Source: DASSSQ01 sp963839285 (GTDB taxonomy: Bacteria; Actinomycetota; Thermoleophilia; Gaiellales; Gaiellaceae). Taken from it: a DNA stretch of 53,121 nucleotides. Every line of letters begins with the position of its first letter. Position 1 is the stretch's first letter. Below the pieces are notes generated by a model. The model was not told the origin of the DNA. It ran no database searches and saw nothing but the letters and a program-made list of their open reading frames with translations. Made by a program: the position numbers and the translations under genes. The stretch lies in contig CAWIUN010000011.1 in the NCBI GenBank assembly GCA_963839285.1, positions 1 through 53,121 of the forward strand, written 5' to 3'. Shown here one piece after another: positions 43,876 through 52,380 of the stretch.

Positions 43876-45751
43876 CCTGGGCAGCCTGGATCACGCTGGC
43901 CGCGCCGCTCACGTCGGCGGCCGCGATCACCGTCGCCGGCGAGCGCCTGACCCGGCGCGCCGCCGGCCTGCTCGCGACGGGCTTCACCTTCGCCGCCTTC
44001 GGCGCGGCGGTCTACGCCTTCGTCGCGATGTGGGGCCGCGACGAGAGCGACCGCGCGCAGGTCTCGACCGCCTGGACCTGGCTCTCGGCCGGGAGCTTCC
44101 ACGCCGGCTTCTCGATCCTCGTCGACCCGCTCTCGGTCCTGATGATGCTGATCGTCACCGGGGTCGGGGGGCTGATCGTCGCCTACTCGGTCGGCTACAT
44201 GGACGGATCGACGAGGAGCGGCGCTTCTTCGCCTACATGTCCCTGTTTCTCTTCTCGATGCTGCTGCTGGTCGAGGGCTCGAACCTGCTGCTGCTGCTCT
44301 GCGGCTGGGGCATGGTCGGCCTCTCGAGCTACCTGCTGATCGGCTTCGACCAGCAGCGTCCGGCGGCGATCGCGGCCGCGAAGAAGGCCTTCGTCATGAA
44401 CGCCTTCGGCGACGCGACGATGGCGCTCAGCCTCTTCCTGCTGATCCAGCACACGGGCACGCTCGAGTACGGGCCGACCTTCGAGCGCGCGCCCGGCGGC
44501 ACGCTCGGGATCCTGGTCGCGCTCGGCCTGCTCGGCGGCGCGGTCGCCAAGTCGGCGCAGCTGCCGCTCCAGACCTGGCTGCCGGACGCGATGGAGGGCC
44601 CGACCCCGGTCAGCGCGCTGATCCACGCGGCGACGATGGTGACCGCGGGCGTCTACCTGATCGTCCGCTGCCACCCGCTCTTCGAGCTGGCGCCGTCCGT
44701 GCAGGACACGGCCGCCGTGCTCGGGGCGGTGACGCTCGTCCTCGCCGGCCTGATCGCGCTCGTCCAGGTCGACATCAAGCGCGTGATCGCCTACTCGACC
44801 ATGTCCCAGATCGGCTACATGTTCCTCGGGGCCGGGCTCGGCGCCTACGCGAACGGGATGTTCCACCTGCTGACGCACGCCTTCTTCAAGGCGCTGCTCT
44901 TCCTCGCCGCCGGGATCCTGATCCACGCGCTCGCCGGCGAGCAGGACATCCGCAAGCTGGCGGGTGCGGGCAGGCTGGCGCCGTTCACCTCGCTGGTCTT
45001 CCTGGCCGGCTCGCTCGCGCTCGTCGGGATCCCGCCGTTCGGCGGCTTCTTCTCGAAGGACTCGATCATGGCGGCGGCGCTCGACCGCGGCGCGCTCGGC
45101 TACGTCCTCTTCGCGCTCGCCGAGCTCGGGGCGCTCCTGACCGGCCTCTACACCTTCCGGCTCTGGTTCGTCGTCTTCCGCGGCGAGCCGACGCCGTGGG
45201 TGCGCGAGCACTTCCACCGCCACCGCGACCGGGAGGGGCCGGTCTCGATGCTCTGGCCGGTCGGCGTCCTCGGCGTCCTCGCCGTGATCGGCGGCTGGAT
45301 CCAGTTCGCACCGCTCTGGCACCCGCTCGCGACCTGGCTCGACGGCGTCGCGCCGCCGCTCGTCGAGCCGACGAACACGGACGAGGCGATCGCGAGCGCC
45401 CTCGCCGTCTGCCTCGGCGCGCTCGGGATCGCGGCCGCCTGGGCGATCTACTCGGCCGGCCGGGTCGCGGTGCCGCGGCAGGCCTTCGTCCAGCGCGTCC
45501 TCGAGCACAAGTTCTACTTCGACGAGCTCTACGACCGCGTCTTCTACCGGCCGGCCGTGCTCGCCGCCCGCGGCCTCGACCGCGCCGTCGAGCGACCGCT
45601 GATCGCCGGCTCGCTCCAGGCGCTCGGCTTCGGCGCGCACGAGGCCTGGACGGGCACGACACGCGCCCAGACCGGGCTCGTCCGCTCCTACGTGCTCGCG
45701 CTCGCGGGCGCCATGGTCGCCCTCGTCGTCGTCTTCGTGGCGGTGCGCTGA
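43872..45751 (+). CDS. nuoL: NADH-quinone oxidoreductase subunit L (frame broken by one base)
   Basis: Read across one missing base near 44206-44212, this is a 626-residue NuoL, the distal antiporter-like proton-pumping subunit with the long lateral helix. The break falls between GYMDG and DEERRFFAYMSLFLFSM. The proton-path residues lie in SAQLPLQTWLPDAMEGPTPVSALIHAATMVTAGVYL (positions about 44555-44660), with the lysine in AKSAQLP, and in QVDIKRVIAYSTMSQIGYM. The ATG overlaps the nuoK stop by 4 nt and nuoM follows with no gap. Confidence 0.95.
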
Positions 45752-47227
45752 GTGTCCGGGACGAACTGGCAGACGACGACGCTGATCCTGCTGCCGCTGG
45801 CGGGCGCGTTCGCGCTCTGGCTGCTGCCGCTCGCGCGCTACGCGGCCGGGTCGCTGTCGCTGCTCGTCGCGCTGGCCGAGGTCGGCGTCTGGATCGACAC
45901 CGCGCAGCGGTTCGACTTCTCCTCCGGCGCGCTCCAGTTCGAGCTGCGCCAGCAGTGGTTCCGCGACCTCGGCGTCTCCTTCCACGTCGGCCTCTACGGC
46001 TTCTCGCTCTGGCTGACCGGCCTCGCCGTCGTCGTCATGGCGGCGTCGATCGTCTACGGCGTCTGGGCCGACCGCGAGCACGCGCGGGCCTACCACGGCT
46101 CGATGCTCTTCCTGACGGGCGCGATCGTCGGCGTCTTCACCGCGCAGGACCTGCTCGTCTTCTACGCCTTCTTCGACGCGATGCTGATCCCGCTCTACGT
46201 GCTCGTCGGCGTCTGGGGCGGCCCGCAGCGCGCGGCGGCGACGCTGAAGCTCGTCGTCTACACGCTGACGGGCTCGCTGCTGATGCTGGCCGCGGTGATC
46301 GTGCTCGGCCTGCAGCAGGGCACCTTCGACCTCGTCGACTCGGGCCCGAGCTCGAGCACCTGGATCTTCCTCGGCTTCATGGCCGCCTTCGCGGTCAAGG
46401 CGCCGTTCTTCCCGCTGCACGGCTGGCTGCCCGACGCCTACCGGCAGGCGCCGCCCGAGGTCTCGGCGGTGCTCTCGGGCGTCGTCTCGAAGGCGGCCAT
46501 GTACGGGATGCTGCGGATCGCGATCGCCAAGTTCCCCGGGCCGGCGCACGACCTGCGCGCGCTCTTCCTCGCGCTCGCGGCGGTCTCGCTCGTCTACGGG
46601 TCGCTGCTCGCCTTCCGGGCGCCGGACTTCCGCGGCGTCGTCGCCTACTCGTCGCTCGCGCAGATGGGGCTGATCACGCTCGGGCTCTTCGCCACGAACG
46701 ACCTCGGCCTCGACGGCGCCGTCCTGCAGGCGGTCAACCACGGGCTCGTCTCGGCCGGGCTCTTCCTGGTCGCCGGCTCGGTCGAGCGGCGCACCGGCAC
46801 CGGGCTCTTCTCGGAGCTCGGCGGCATGGCGCGCGGACGGCCGCGCCTGGCGACGATCGTGCTGACGCTCGGGATCCTCTCGCTGGCGGTGCCGCTCTCG
46901 GCCAACTTCGCCGGCGAGTTCCTGATCCTCGCCGGCGTCTTCCAGGTCGGCTGGGGCTGGGCGGTCGTCGGCGCGCTCGGGATCGTGCTCGCGGCGATGT
47001 ACATGCTGCGCGCGATCTCGGCGGTGCTGCACCGCGACGTCGGGACCTCGGTGCGTCCCGAGGCGCTCGACCTGCGGCCCGTCGAGCTCGCGTTCCTCGT
47101 CCCGATCGCCGCCTGCCTGCTCGCGCTCTCGGCCTGGCCGCAGGGCATCAGCGGCCACGCCTTCGCCGGCGGTGACGCGACGGGCGCCGTCTCGGCGCAG
47201 CTCGCCGGCACGGAGGCCGCGCCGTGA
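45752..47227 (+). CDS. nuoM: NADH-quinone oxidoreductase subunit M
   Basis: This 491-residue subunit is the middle antiporter-like proton pump, with about 14 helices. Characteristic segments are FYAFFDAMLIPLYVLVGVWGG (with the helix-5-type acidic site), AFAVKAPFFPLHGWLPDAYRQAPPEVSAVLSGVVSKAAMYGMLR, and VAYSSLAQMGLITLG (positions about 46150-46690). GTG at 45752 directly follows the nuoL stop. The stop overlaps the nuoN GTG by 4 nt. Confidence 0.96.
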   Translation: MSGTNWQTTTLILLPLAGAFALWLLPLARYAAGSLSLLVALAEVGVWIDTAQRFDFSSGALQFELRQQWFRDLGVSFHVGLYGFSLWLTGLAVVVMAASIVYGVWADREHARAYHGSMLFLTGAIVGVFTAQDLLVFYAFFDAMLIPLYVLVGVWGGPQRAAATLKLVVYTLTGSLLMLAAVIVLGLQQGTFDLVDSGPSSSTWIFLGFMAAFAVKAPFFPLHGWLPDAYRQAPPEVSAVLSGVVSKAAMYGMLRIAIAKFPGPAHDLRALFLALAAVSLVYGSLLAFRAPDFRGVVAYSSLAQMGLITLGLFATNDLGLDGAVLQAVNHGLVSAGLFLVAGSVERRTGTGLFSELGGMARGRPRLATIVLTLGILSLAVPLSANFAGEFLILAGVFQVGWGWAVVGALGIVLAAMYMLRAISAVLHRDVGTSVRPEALDLRPVELAFLVPIAACLLALSAWPQGISGHAFAGGDATGAVSAQLAGTEAAP

Positions 47228-48703
47228 TCGCGAAGCCGCACGTCGACTGGCTCTCGATCTCGCCCGAGCTGGTGCTGCTCGGCGTCGCCGGCGCGCTCCT
47301 GCTCGGCGCGGTGCTCGTCCCCCGCGGCGCCCGGCGCGCGTTCTCGGCCGTCCTCGCCGCGCTCGGCTTCGCGGCGGCGCTCGGCTTCGCCGTCGACCTC
47401 TACGTCGAGAGCGCCGACGGCGGCCCCGTGATCGCCGACGCGCTCTTCCGCGACCGCTACGGCGCGCTCGCGCAGGTGATCCTCTGCGGCGCGGGCCTGC
47501 TCGCGGTCGGCGTCTCCTGGGCCGAGCGGCTCCGCGACGAGCACGTCGGCGAGTACTACGCGCTCCTGGCCGCGGCCGGCGCGGGCATGACCTACTTCGT
47601 CACGGCCGGGAACCTGATGACGCTGTTCCTCTCGCTCGAGTGGTTCTCGATCTGCCTCTACATCCTCTGCGCGATCGACATCGACCTGGAGGGGTCGCTC
47701 GAAGCCGGGCTCAAGTACCTGATCGTGGGCAGCTTCGGCTCGGCGGTGCTGCTGTTCGGCTCGGCGCTCGTCTACGGCGCCACGGGCGCGCTCTCGCTCG
47801 GCGGGATCGCGGCGGCGACCGCCGACCAGGGGCTCTCGGGCGACGTGATGCTGCTGGCCGGCTTCGCGATGATCCTCGCCGGCTTCGCCTTCAAGGCCTC
47901 GGCGGCGCCGTTCCACATGTGGACGCCGGACGTCTACGAGGGCGCGCCGACCTCGGTGACCGCCTTCATGGCCGCGGCGACGAAGGTGGCGGCGCTCGTC
48001 CTGCTGCTGCGCGTCGTCGTGACCGCGTTCCCGCAGGAGGAGCACCTCTGGACGTGGGCGCTCGCCGCGATCGCCGTCGCGTCGCTCGCGATCGGCAACC
48101 TGGCGGCGCTGTTCCAGCGCGAGCGTCAAGCGGATGCTCGCCTACTCCTCCGTCTCGCACGCCGGCTTCATGCTGATCGCGATCGCGTCGGCGAACGACC
48201 TCGGCGGGCGGGCGCTGCTCTACTACCTCGTCCCGTACTCGGCGATGTCGATCGGCGCGTTCGCGGTCGTCGCCGCGCGCGAGCGGGAGCTGCGGCAGCC
48301 GGTGACGGTCGAGAACCTCGGCGGCTTCCTCTGGGAGCGGCCGCTGCTCGGCTTCTCGATGGTCGTCTTCATGCTCGGCTTCGCCGGCCTGCCGCCGACC
48401 GGCGGCTTCGTCGGCAAGTTCTACGCCTTCGCCGCCGCCTACCGGCACGGCTGGGTCTGGCTCGTGATCGTCGGCGTCGTCGCCACCGCGGTCAGCCTCT
48501 ACTACTACCTCGGCGTCATCCGGTCGATGTTCGCGCGGCCGGCCGGCGCCGCCTCGCTGGCGCCGGTGGGCGGCGCGCCGCCGCGCGACGCGGTGCTGCA
48601 CGTCACCGTCGTCGCGGCGCTCGCGGTCACCGTCGGCTCGTTCTTCGCGGTGCAGCCGCTGATCGACGTCGCGAAGACGGCCGCGTCGGCGCTGCCCTTC
48701 TGA
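47224..48703 (+). CDS. nuoN: NADH-quinone oxidoreductase subunit N (frame broken by one base)
   Basis: Read across one extra base near 48119-48127, this is a 492-residue NuoN, the proximal antiporter-like pump and last gene of the operon. Key segments are LSLEWFSICLYILCAI, AGFAFKASAAPFHMWTPDVYEGAPTSVTAFMAAATKVAAL and, after the break, VKRMLAYSSVSHAGFMLIAIAS. The expected joint is LFQR-S-VKRMLAYSS. Its stop is only 4 nt from the stop of the convergent membrane-protein gene, so the operon ends there with no visible terminator. Confidence 0.94.
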
Positions 48704-48707
48704 CCGG

Positions 48708-49100
48708 CTAGGAGCGTGCGGCCGCGGGCGCCGGCGGGCGCCGCGTCAGGCGCAGGTGGAGCCGGCCGGCCCCGAAGACGGCGAGCTTGAGCGCGAGCAC
48801 CGCCAGGCAGCCGACGAGCGCCGTCTCGCCGAGCCGCGGCACCTGGCCCGCGGCCACCGCCGGCCCGCGCGCGGCGGACGCGACGAGCAGCAGCAGGAGC
48901 GCCGGCGCCCAGAGGAGCGCCTGCAGGGAGACGACCGGGTCGTCGGCCGCGTCGAGGAAGGCGCCGAACGAGGCCAGCGCGCACGCGGCCGCGACCGGCA
49001 CGGCGGCGACGAGCGACCAGAAGGCGAGTGACGGGGCGCCGGCTGCGTCCGCGGCGAGCGCGGCGGCGAGGACGGCGACGAGCAGCGAGCGACGGCCCAC
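48708..49100 (-). CDS. Small membrane protein of unknown function
   Basis: This 130-residue protein has about four hydrophobic helices (LLVAVLAAALAADAAG, AFWSLVAAVPVAAACALASFGAFL, ALLWAPALLLLLVASAA, ALVGCLAVLALKLAVFGAG) and a basic cytoplasmic tail (RLHLRLTRRPPAPAAARS). No family is recognised. GTG at 49100 is the most plausible start because the hydrophobic part begins right after it; the open frame continues upstream without coding character. It is convergent with nuoN and divergent from the UPF0173 gene. Confidence 0.62.
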   Translation of the reverse strand: MGRRSLLVAVLAAALAADAAGAPSLAFWSLVAAVPVAAACALASFGAFLDAADDPVVSLQALLWAPALLLLLVASAARGPAVAAGQVPRLGETALVGCLAVLALKLAVFGAGRLHLRLTRRPPAPAAARS

Positions 49101-49175
49101 GCGGTCAAGGTTCGCCGACCGGTCGGACGTTCCTGCGCGGTACGCTCCGCAGGATGCGACCAAGGAGGCCTCTCG

Positions 49176-49871
49176 ATGGCTGATGCGACGTTGACCTGGC
49201 TCGGGCACTCGGCCTTCCGGATCGACAGCGTGGAGGGCAGGCGCGTCTACGTCGACCCCTTCCTGAACGGCAATCCCCGCTGCCCGGAGGGCGAGCAGAG
49301 CCCCGAGCGGGTGGACGTGATCGCGCTCACCCACGGGCACGGCGACCACGTCGGCGACACCGTCCGGCTCGCGAAGACGTTCGGGCCGACGATCGTCTGC
49401 CAGGTCGAGCTGAAGGCCTGGCTCGACAGGCAGGGGGCGCCCGTCGGCGACCTGCCCGGGATCAACAAGGGCGGCTCGCAGACCGTCGACGGGATCCGCT
49501 TCACCCTCGTCAACGCCTTCCACTCCTCGAGCGCCGACGACGGCAGCTACCTCGGCGAGGCGGCCGGGATCGTCGTCCGGCTCGAGAACGGCTTCACGGT
49601 CTACTTCGCCGGCGACACCTGCGCGTTCGGGGACATGCAGCTGATCGGCCGGATCCACTCGCCCGACCTGGCGGTGCTGCCGATCGGCGACTGGTTCACG
49701 ATGGGGCCGGACGAGGCCGCCGTCGCCGCCGAGCTGCTCGGCGTCGGGCGCGTCGTCCCCTGCCACTACGGCACGTTCCCGCTCCTGACGGGCACGCCGG
49801 ATCGCCTGCGCGAGCTGGCGCCGGGCCTGACCGTCGAGGCGCCCGAGCCCGGAGGCTCGATCACGCTGTGA
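49176..49871 (+). CDS. UPF0173-type metal-dependent hydrolase (MBL fold)
   Basis: This 231-residue protein has the beta-lactamase-like fold of the UPF0173 (YtkL-type) group. Landmarks are the N-terminal LTWLGHSAFRID, the metal motif THGHGDHVGD near residue 52, AFHSSS, FAGDTCAFGDM near 145, and the C-terminal VVPCHYGTFPLL with the last His ligand. The substrate is unknown. The ATG follows AAGGAGG, and TACGCT about 30 nt upstream may be its -10. Its stop overlaps the next gene, and it is the first of four coupled genes. Confidence 0.9.
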   Translation: MADATLTWLGHSAFRIDSVEGRRVYVDPFLNGNPRCPEGEQSPERVDVIALTHGHGDHVGDTVRLAKTFGPTIVCQVELKAWLDRQGAPVGDLPGINKGGSQTVDGIRFTLVNAFHSSSADDGSYLGEAAGIVVRLENGFTVYFAGDTCAFGDMQLIGRIHSPDLAVLPIGDWFTMGPDEAAVAAELLGVGRVVPCHYGTFPLLTGTPDRLRELAPGLTVEAPEPGGSITL

Positions 49872-50137
49872 GAGAGCGCTGGTTCGGTTCGAGCGGGCGT
49901 CGCGTCCCCGAGCTCGCGCTCGAGGGCGAGCTCGACGTCGAGGGGGCGCTCGTCCTCGACTCGGTCGACGACGTCGAGGCGCTGCGGCGCGCGCACGCCG
50001 AGGGGCGGCCCGTCGTCGTCCGCGCCGCCGACCTCGAGTCGGTCAAGCAGGCGCTGGCGCGGCCGGAGGTGGCATCGGTGCTCGTCCCGACCGCGGAGCT
50101 GCGCGACGTCGACCTGACCGAGCTGACGTATGGCTAG
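49868..50137 (+). CDS. Small hypothetical protein in the DUF1028 cassette, 89 aa
   Basis: I do not recognise this 89-residue protein. It is acidic, with no membrane segment and no cysteine, and looks alpha/beta: ELALEGELDVEGALVLDSVDDVEALRRAHAEGRPVVVRAAD reads as strand-helix-strand (positions about 49910-50030), then helix and a VLVPTAELRDVDL end. The GTG overlaps the UPF0173 stop by 4 nt and its own stop overlaps the DUF1028 start by 8 nt. This strongly suggests a real, cotranslated gene. Confidence 0.65.
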   Translation: MRERWFGSSGRRVPELALEGELDVEGALVLDSVDDVEALRRAHAEGRPVVVRAADLESVKQALARPEVASVLVPTAELRDVDLTELTYG

Positions 50138-50987
50138 CGCGCCGCTCGTCGCCACCTACTCGCTCGCCGCCTGCGACCTCGAGGCGGGGCAGTGGGGCGT
50201 CGCGACGCAGTCGAAGTTCCTCGCGGTCGGCTCCGTCGTCCCCTGGGCCCGCGCCGGCGCCGGCGCGGTCGCGACGCAGGCCTACGCCAACCCCACCTAC
50301 GGACCGGACGGCCTCGCCCTGCTCGAGCAGGGCCTGTCCGCGCAGGAGGTCGTCGACCGCCTGACCGCCGCGGACGAGGGCCGCGACCAGCGCCAGCTCG
50401 GCGTCGTCGACGCGCGGGGCGGCAGCGCGAGCTTCACCGGCTCCGCCTGCATGGACTGGGCCGGCGGGCAGACCGGCGACGGCTGGGCGGCGCAGGGCAA
50501 CATCCTCGTCTCCGCGGACACCGTGGCCGCGCTCGGCACGACCTTCGAGGCGACCGCGGGCCGGCCGCTCGCCGAGCGGCTGCTCGAGGCGCTCGCCGCC
50601 GCGCAGGCCGCGGGCGGCGACCGGCGCGGCCAGCAGTCGGCGGCGCTGCTCGTCGTCGAGCCGGACGGCGGCTACGCCGGCTTCACCGACGTGCTCGTCG
50701 ACCTGCGCGTCGACGACCACCCGGCGCCGATCCCGGAGCTGGCGCGGCTCTACGGCCTGCACGAGGAGCTGTTCGGCAAGACGAAGGAGTGGCTCGAGGT
50801 CGACGACGCGCTGCGCGCCGAGCTCGTGGAGCGGCTGGCGCGGCTCGGCTACGAGGGCGACCTCGACGACGCGTTCGGCCGCTGGTCGGGGAGCGAGAAT
50901 CTCGAGGAGCGGGTCGACGGCGTCGAGCGCATCGACCCGGTCGTGTTCGACCACCTGAGGAGGCAGAGCGATGACCGCGGGCTATGA
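50130..50987 (+). CDS. DUF1028 family protein
   Basis: This 285-residue protein is a DUF1028 member, an Ntn-hydrolase-like family with no proven reaction. The N-terminal domain has TYSLAACDLEAGQWGVATQSKFLAVGSVVPWARAGAGAVATQAYANPTYG and GSACMDWAGG...AAQGNILVS (positions about 50155-50510). The C-terminal segment after residue 205 (PIPELARLYGLHEELFGKTKEWLEVD) resembles the peptidoglycan-binding-like part found in some members. No signal peptide is seen. It overlaps both neighbours (8 and 17 nt), so it is tightly coupled to them. Confidence 0.88.
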   Translation: MASAPLVATYSLAACDLEAGQWGVATQSKFLAVGSVVPWARAGAGAVATQAYANPTYGPDGLALLEQGLSAQEVVDRLTAADEGRDQRQLGVVDARGGSASFTGSACMDWAGGQTGDGWAAQGNILVSADTVAALGTTFEATAGRPLAERLLEALAAAQAAGGDRRGQQSAALLVVEPDGGYAGFTDVLVDLRVDDHPAPIPELARLYGLHEELFGKTKEWLEVDDALRAELVERLARLGYEGDLDDAFGRWSGSENLEERVDGVERIDPVVFDHLRRQSDDRGL

Positions 50988-51618
50988 GGTAGCGCACGTC
51001 GACGAGCTGGAGACGTTGCCGGTCAACGAAGGGGAGTTCATGTGGCGGCCGATCCGGCGCCGGTTCGGGATCGGCGCCTTCGGCACGAACGCGTACACCG
51101 GCGACGCCGGCCGGCGCGTGGTCGAGGAGCACTCGGAGCAGGACGGGCACGAGGAGATGTACGTCGTCCTCCGCGGCCGCGCCACCTTCACCCTCGGCGA
51201 GGACGAGGTCGACGCGCCGGCCGGGACGATCGTGTTCGTTCGGCCCGGGACGAAGCGCGGCGCGATCGCCCGCGAGGACGGGACGGCGGTGCTCGCCGTC
51301 GGCGCCAAGCCGGGCGTCGTGTTCGAGCCGTCGCCCTGGGAGGAGACGTTCGCCGCCGTCTCGTACGCCGAGCAGGGCGACCTCGAGCGGGCGCGCTCGA
51401 TCTTCGCCGAGGCGATCGAGGCGCATCCCGACGCGTGGCAGGGGCCGTACAACGCCGCGTGCGTCGAGGCGAAGCACGGCGACCGCGAGACGGCGATCGC
51501 GCATCTCCGGCGGGCGCACGAGCTCGAGCCGGACCAGGTCGCGAAGTACGCCGCCGGCGACTCCGACTTCGACTCCGTGCGCGACGACGAACGCTTCCGC
51601 GCGCTCGCCGGCGGCTGA
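50971..51618 (+). CDS. Cupin-domain protein with C-terminal TPR-like repeats
   Basis: This 215-residue protein joins a cupin barrel (residues about 40-115, with HSEQDGHEEMYVVLRGRATFTLGEDE and PAGTIVFVRPGTKRG) to TPR-like helices (AAVSYAEQGDLERARSIFAEAIEAHPDAWQGPYNAACVEAKHGDRETAIAHLRRAHELEP, about 51355-51535). The cupin part keeps His and Glu residues that could hold a metal; the TPR part suggests protein contacts. Function is unknown. The ATG lies within the end of the DUF1028 gene, after GAGGAGG. It ends the cassette and converges on the Ldh_2-family gene. Confidence 0.84.
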   Translation: MTAGYEVAHVDELETLPVNEGEFMWRPIRRRFGIGAFGTNAYTGDAGRRVVEEHSEQDGHEEMYVVLRGRATFTLGEDEVDAPAGTIVFVRPGTKRGAIAREDGTAVLAVGAKPGVVFEPSPWEETFAAVSYAEQGDLERARSIFAEAIEAHPDAWQGPYNAACVEAKHGDRETAIAHLRRAHELEPDQVAKYAAGDSDFDSVRDDERFRALAGG

Positions 51619-51645
51619 TTCGACGCGATCCGGGACGACCGCGTC

Positions 51646-52380
51646 TCAGCGATCGCCGGGGAGCCGCCGGCCGGCGGCGCGGGCGCGGAGCGCCGGCACC
51701 GGGTCGCCCTCCGGGCGCGCGACGACGAGCAGCGCGCCCTGCGCGTCCCCCGAGAGCGCCTCGGCCGCCGTCGCGAGGCCGACGGCGAGCGCGAACGCCT
51801 TGTGCGCGTCCTCGCCGCCGAAGGGGACGAGGTTCGCCGGCGAGGCGAGGCCGGCGAGGACGTCGCCGTAGGTGACCTTCGACATCGAGACGTCGCTGAC
51901 GACCGGCCTGCCGTCCGAGCTCGGCACGCCGATCGCGAGCGGGATCGTCGGCACGAGCGGCTCGCCGCCCTCGGGATGCGGCAGCCGCGCGGGCGAGGTG
52001 GCGGTCAGGAGCGCGACGAGCCCGGCCTCCGCGAGCCCGCGCACCCAGTAGCCGAGCATCCCGGTCGGGAAGCAGCGGCGGGCGACGACGACGCGGGCGC
52101 GCTCGGGCGGGTCGGCCCGGACCGCGTCGCAGATCGCGGCGAGCGTCAGGTAGCCGAGGGCGCCGTCGCCGTCCCAGAGCTCGTAGCCCGCCGAGGCCTC
52201 GAGCCTGCGCGGCCGCGCCTCGGGCTCGAGCTCGAGCGTCGCGAGCCAGGGGATCCGCGAGAGGCCGTGCCCGAGCTTGCCGCGCCGCTCGGCGTCGAGG
52301 AAGTGGTCGGCGAGCGTCGCCGCGTCTTCGTCGCCGAACCCGAGCGCGCGCAGCGCCGGCTGCGCCTCCTCAGGCAGCAC
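51646..52380 (-). CDS. Short Ldh_2-family (malate/L-lactate dehydrogenase-like) oxidoreductase
   Basis: This 244-residue protein resembles the malate/lactate/ureidoglycolate dehydrogenase (Ldh_2) family. The N-terminus has DAATLADHFLDAERRGKLGHGLSRIPWL, the family's A-x-R-x-G-H-G-x-x-R-x-P-type pattern, with the catalytic His near residue 38. Later segments LVPTIPLAIGVPSS, VVSDVSMSKVTYGDV and FGGEDAHKAFALAVG match the second half. At 244 residues it is about 90 shorter than typical members, so either internal segments are missing or it is a divergent subgroup; no frame break is evident. The start overlaps the end of the HAD gene by 11 nt. Confidence 0.72.
   Translation of the reverse strand: MLPEEAQPALRALGFGDEDAATLADHFLDAERRGKLGHGLSRIPWLATLELEPEARPRRLEASAGYELWDGDGALGYLTLAAICDAVRADPPERARVVVARRCFPTGMLGYWVRGLAEAGLVALLTATSPARLPHPEGGEPLVPTIPLAIGVPSSDGRPVVSDVSMSKVTYGDVLAGLASPANLVPFGGEDAHKAFALAVGLATAAEALSGDAQGALLVVARPEGDPVPALRARAAGRRLPGDR

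Noticed and set aside
44195..47158. A 987-codon open frame on the minus strand opposite nuoL-nuoN
   Set aside because: It is the antisense shadow of the nuo genes: the high GC third-position pattern keeps the reverse frame open, and its composition (Arg/Glu/Asp/Gly runs) matches no protein family.
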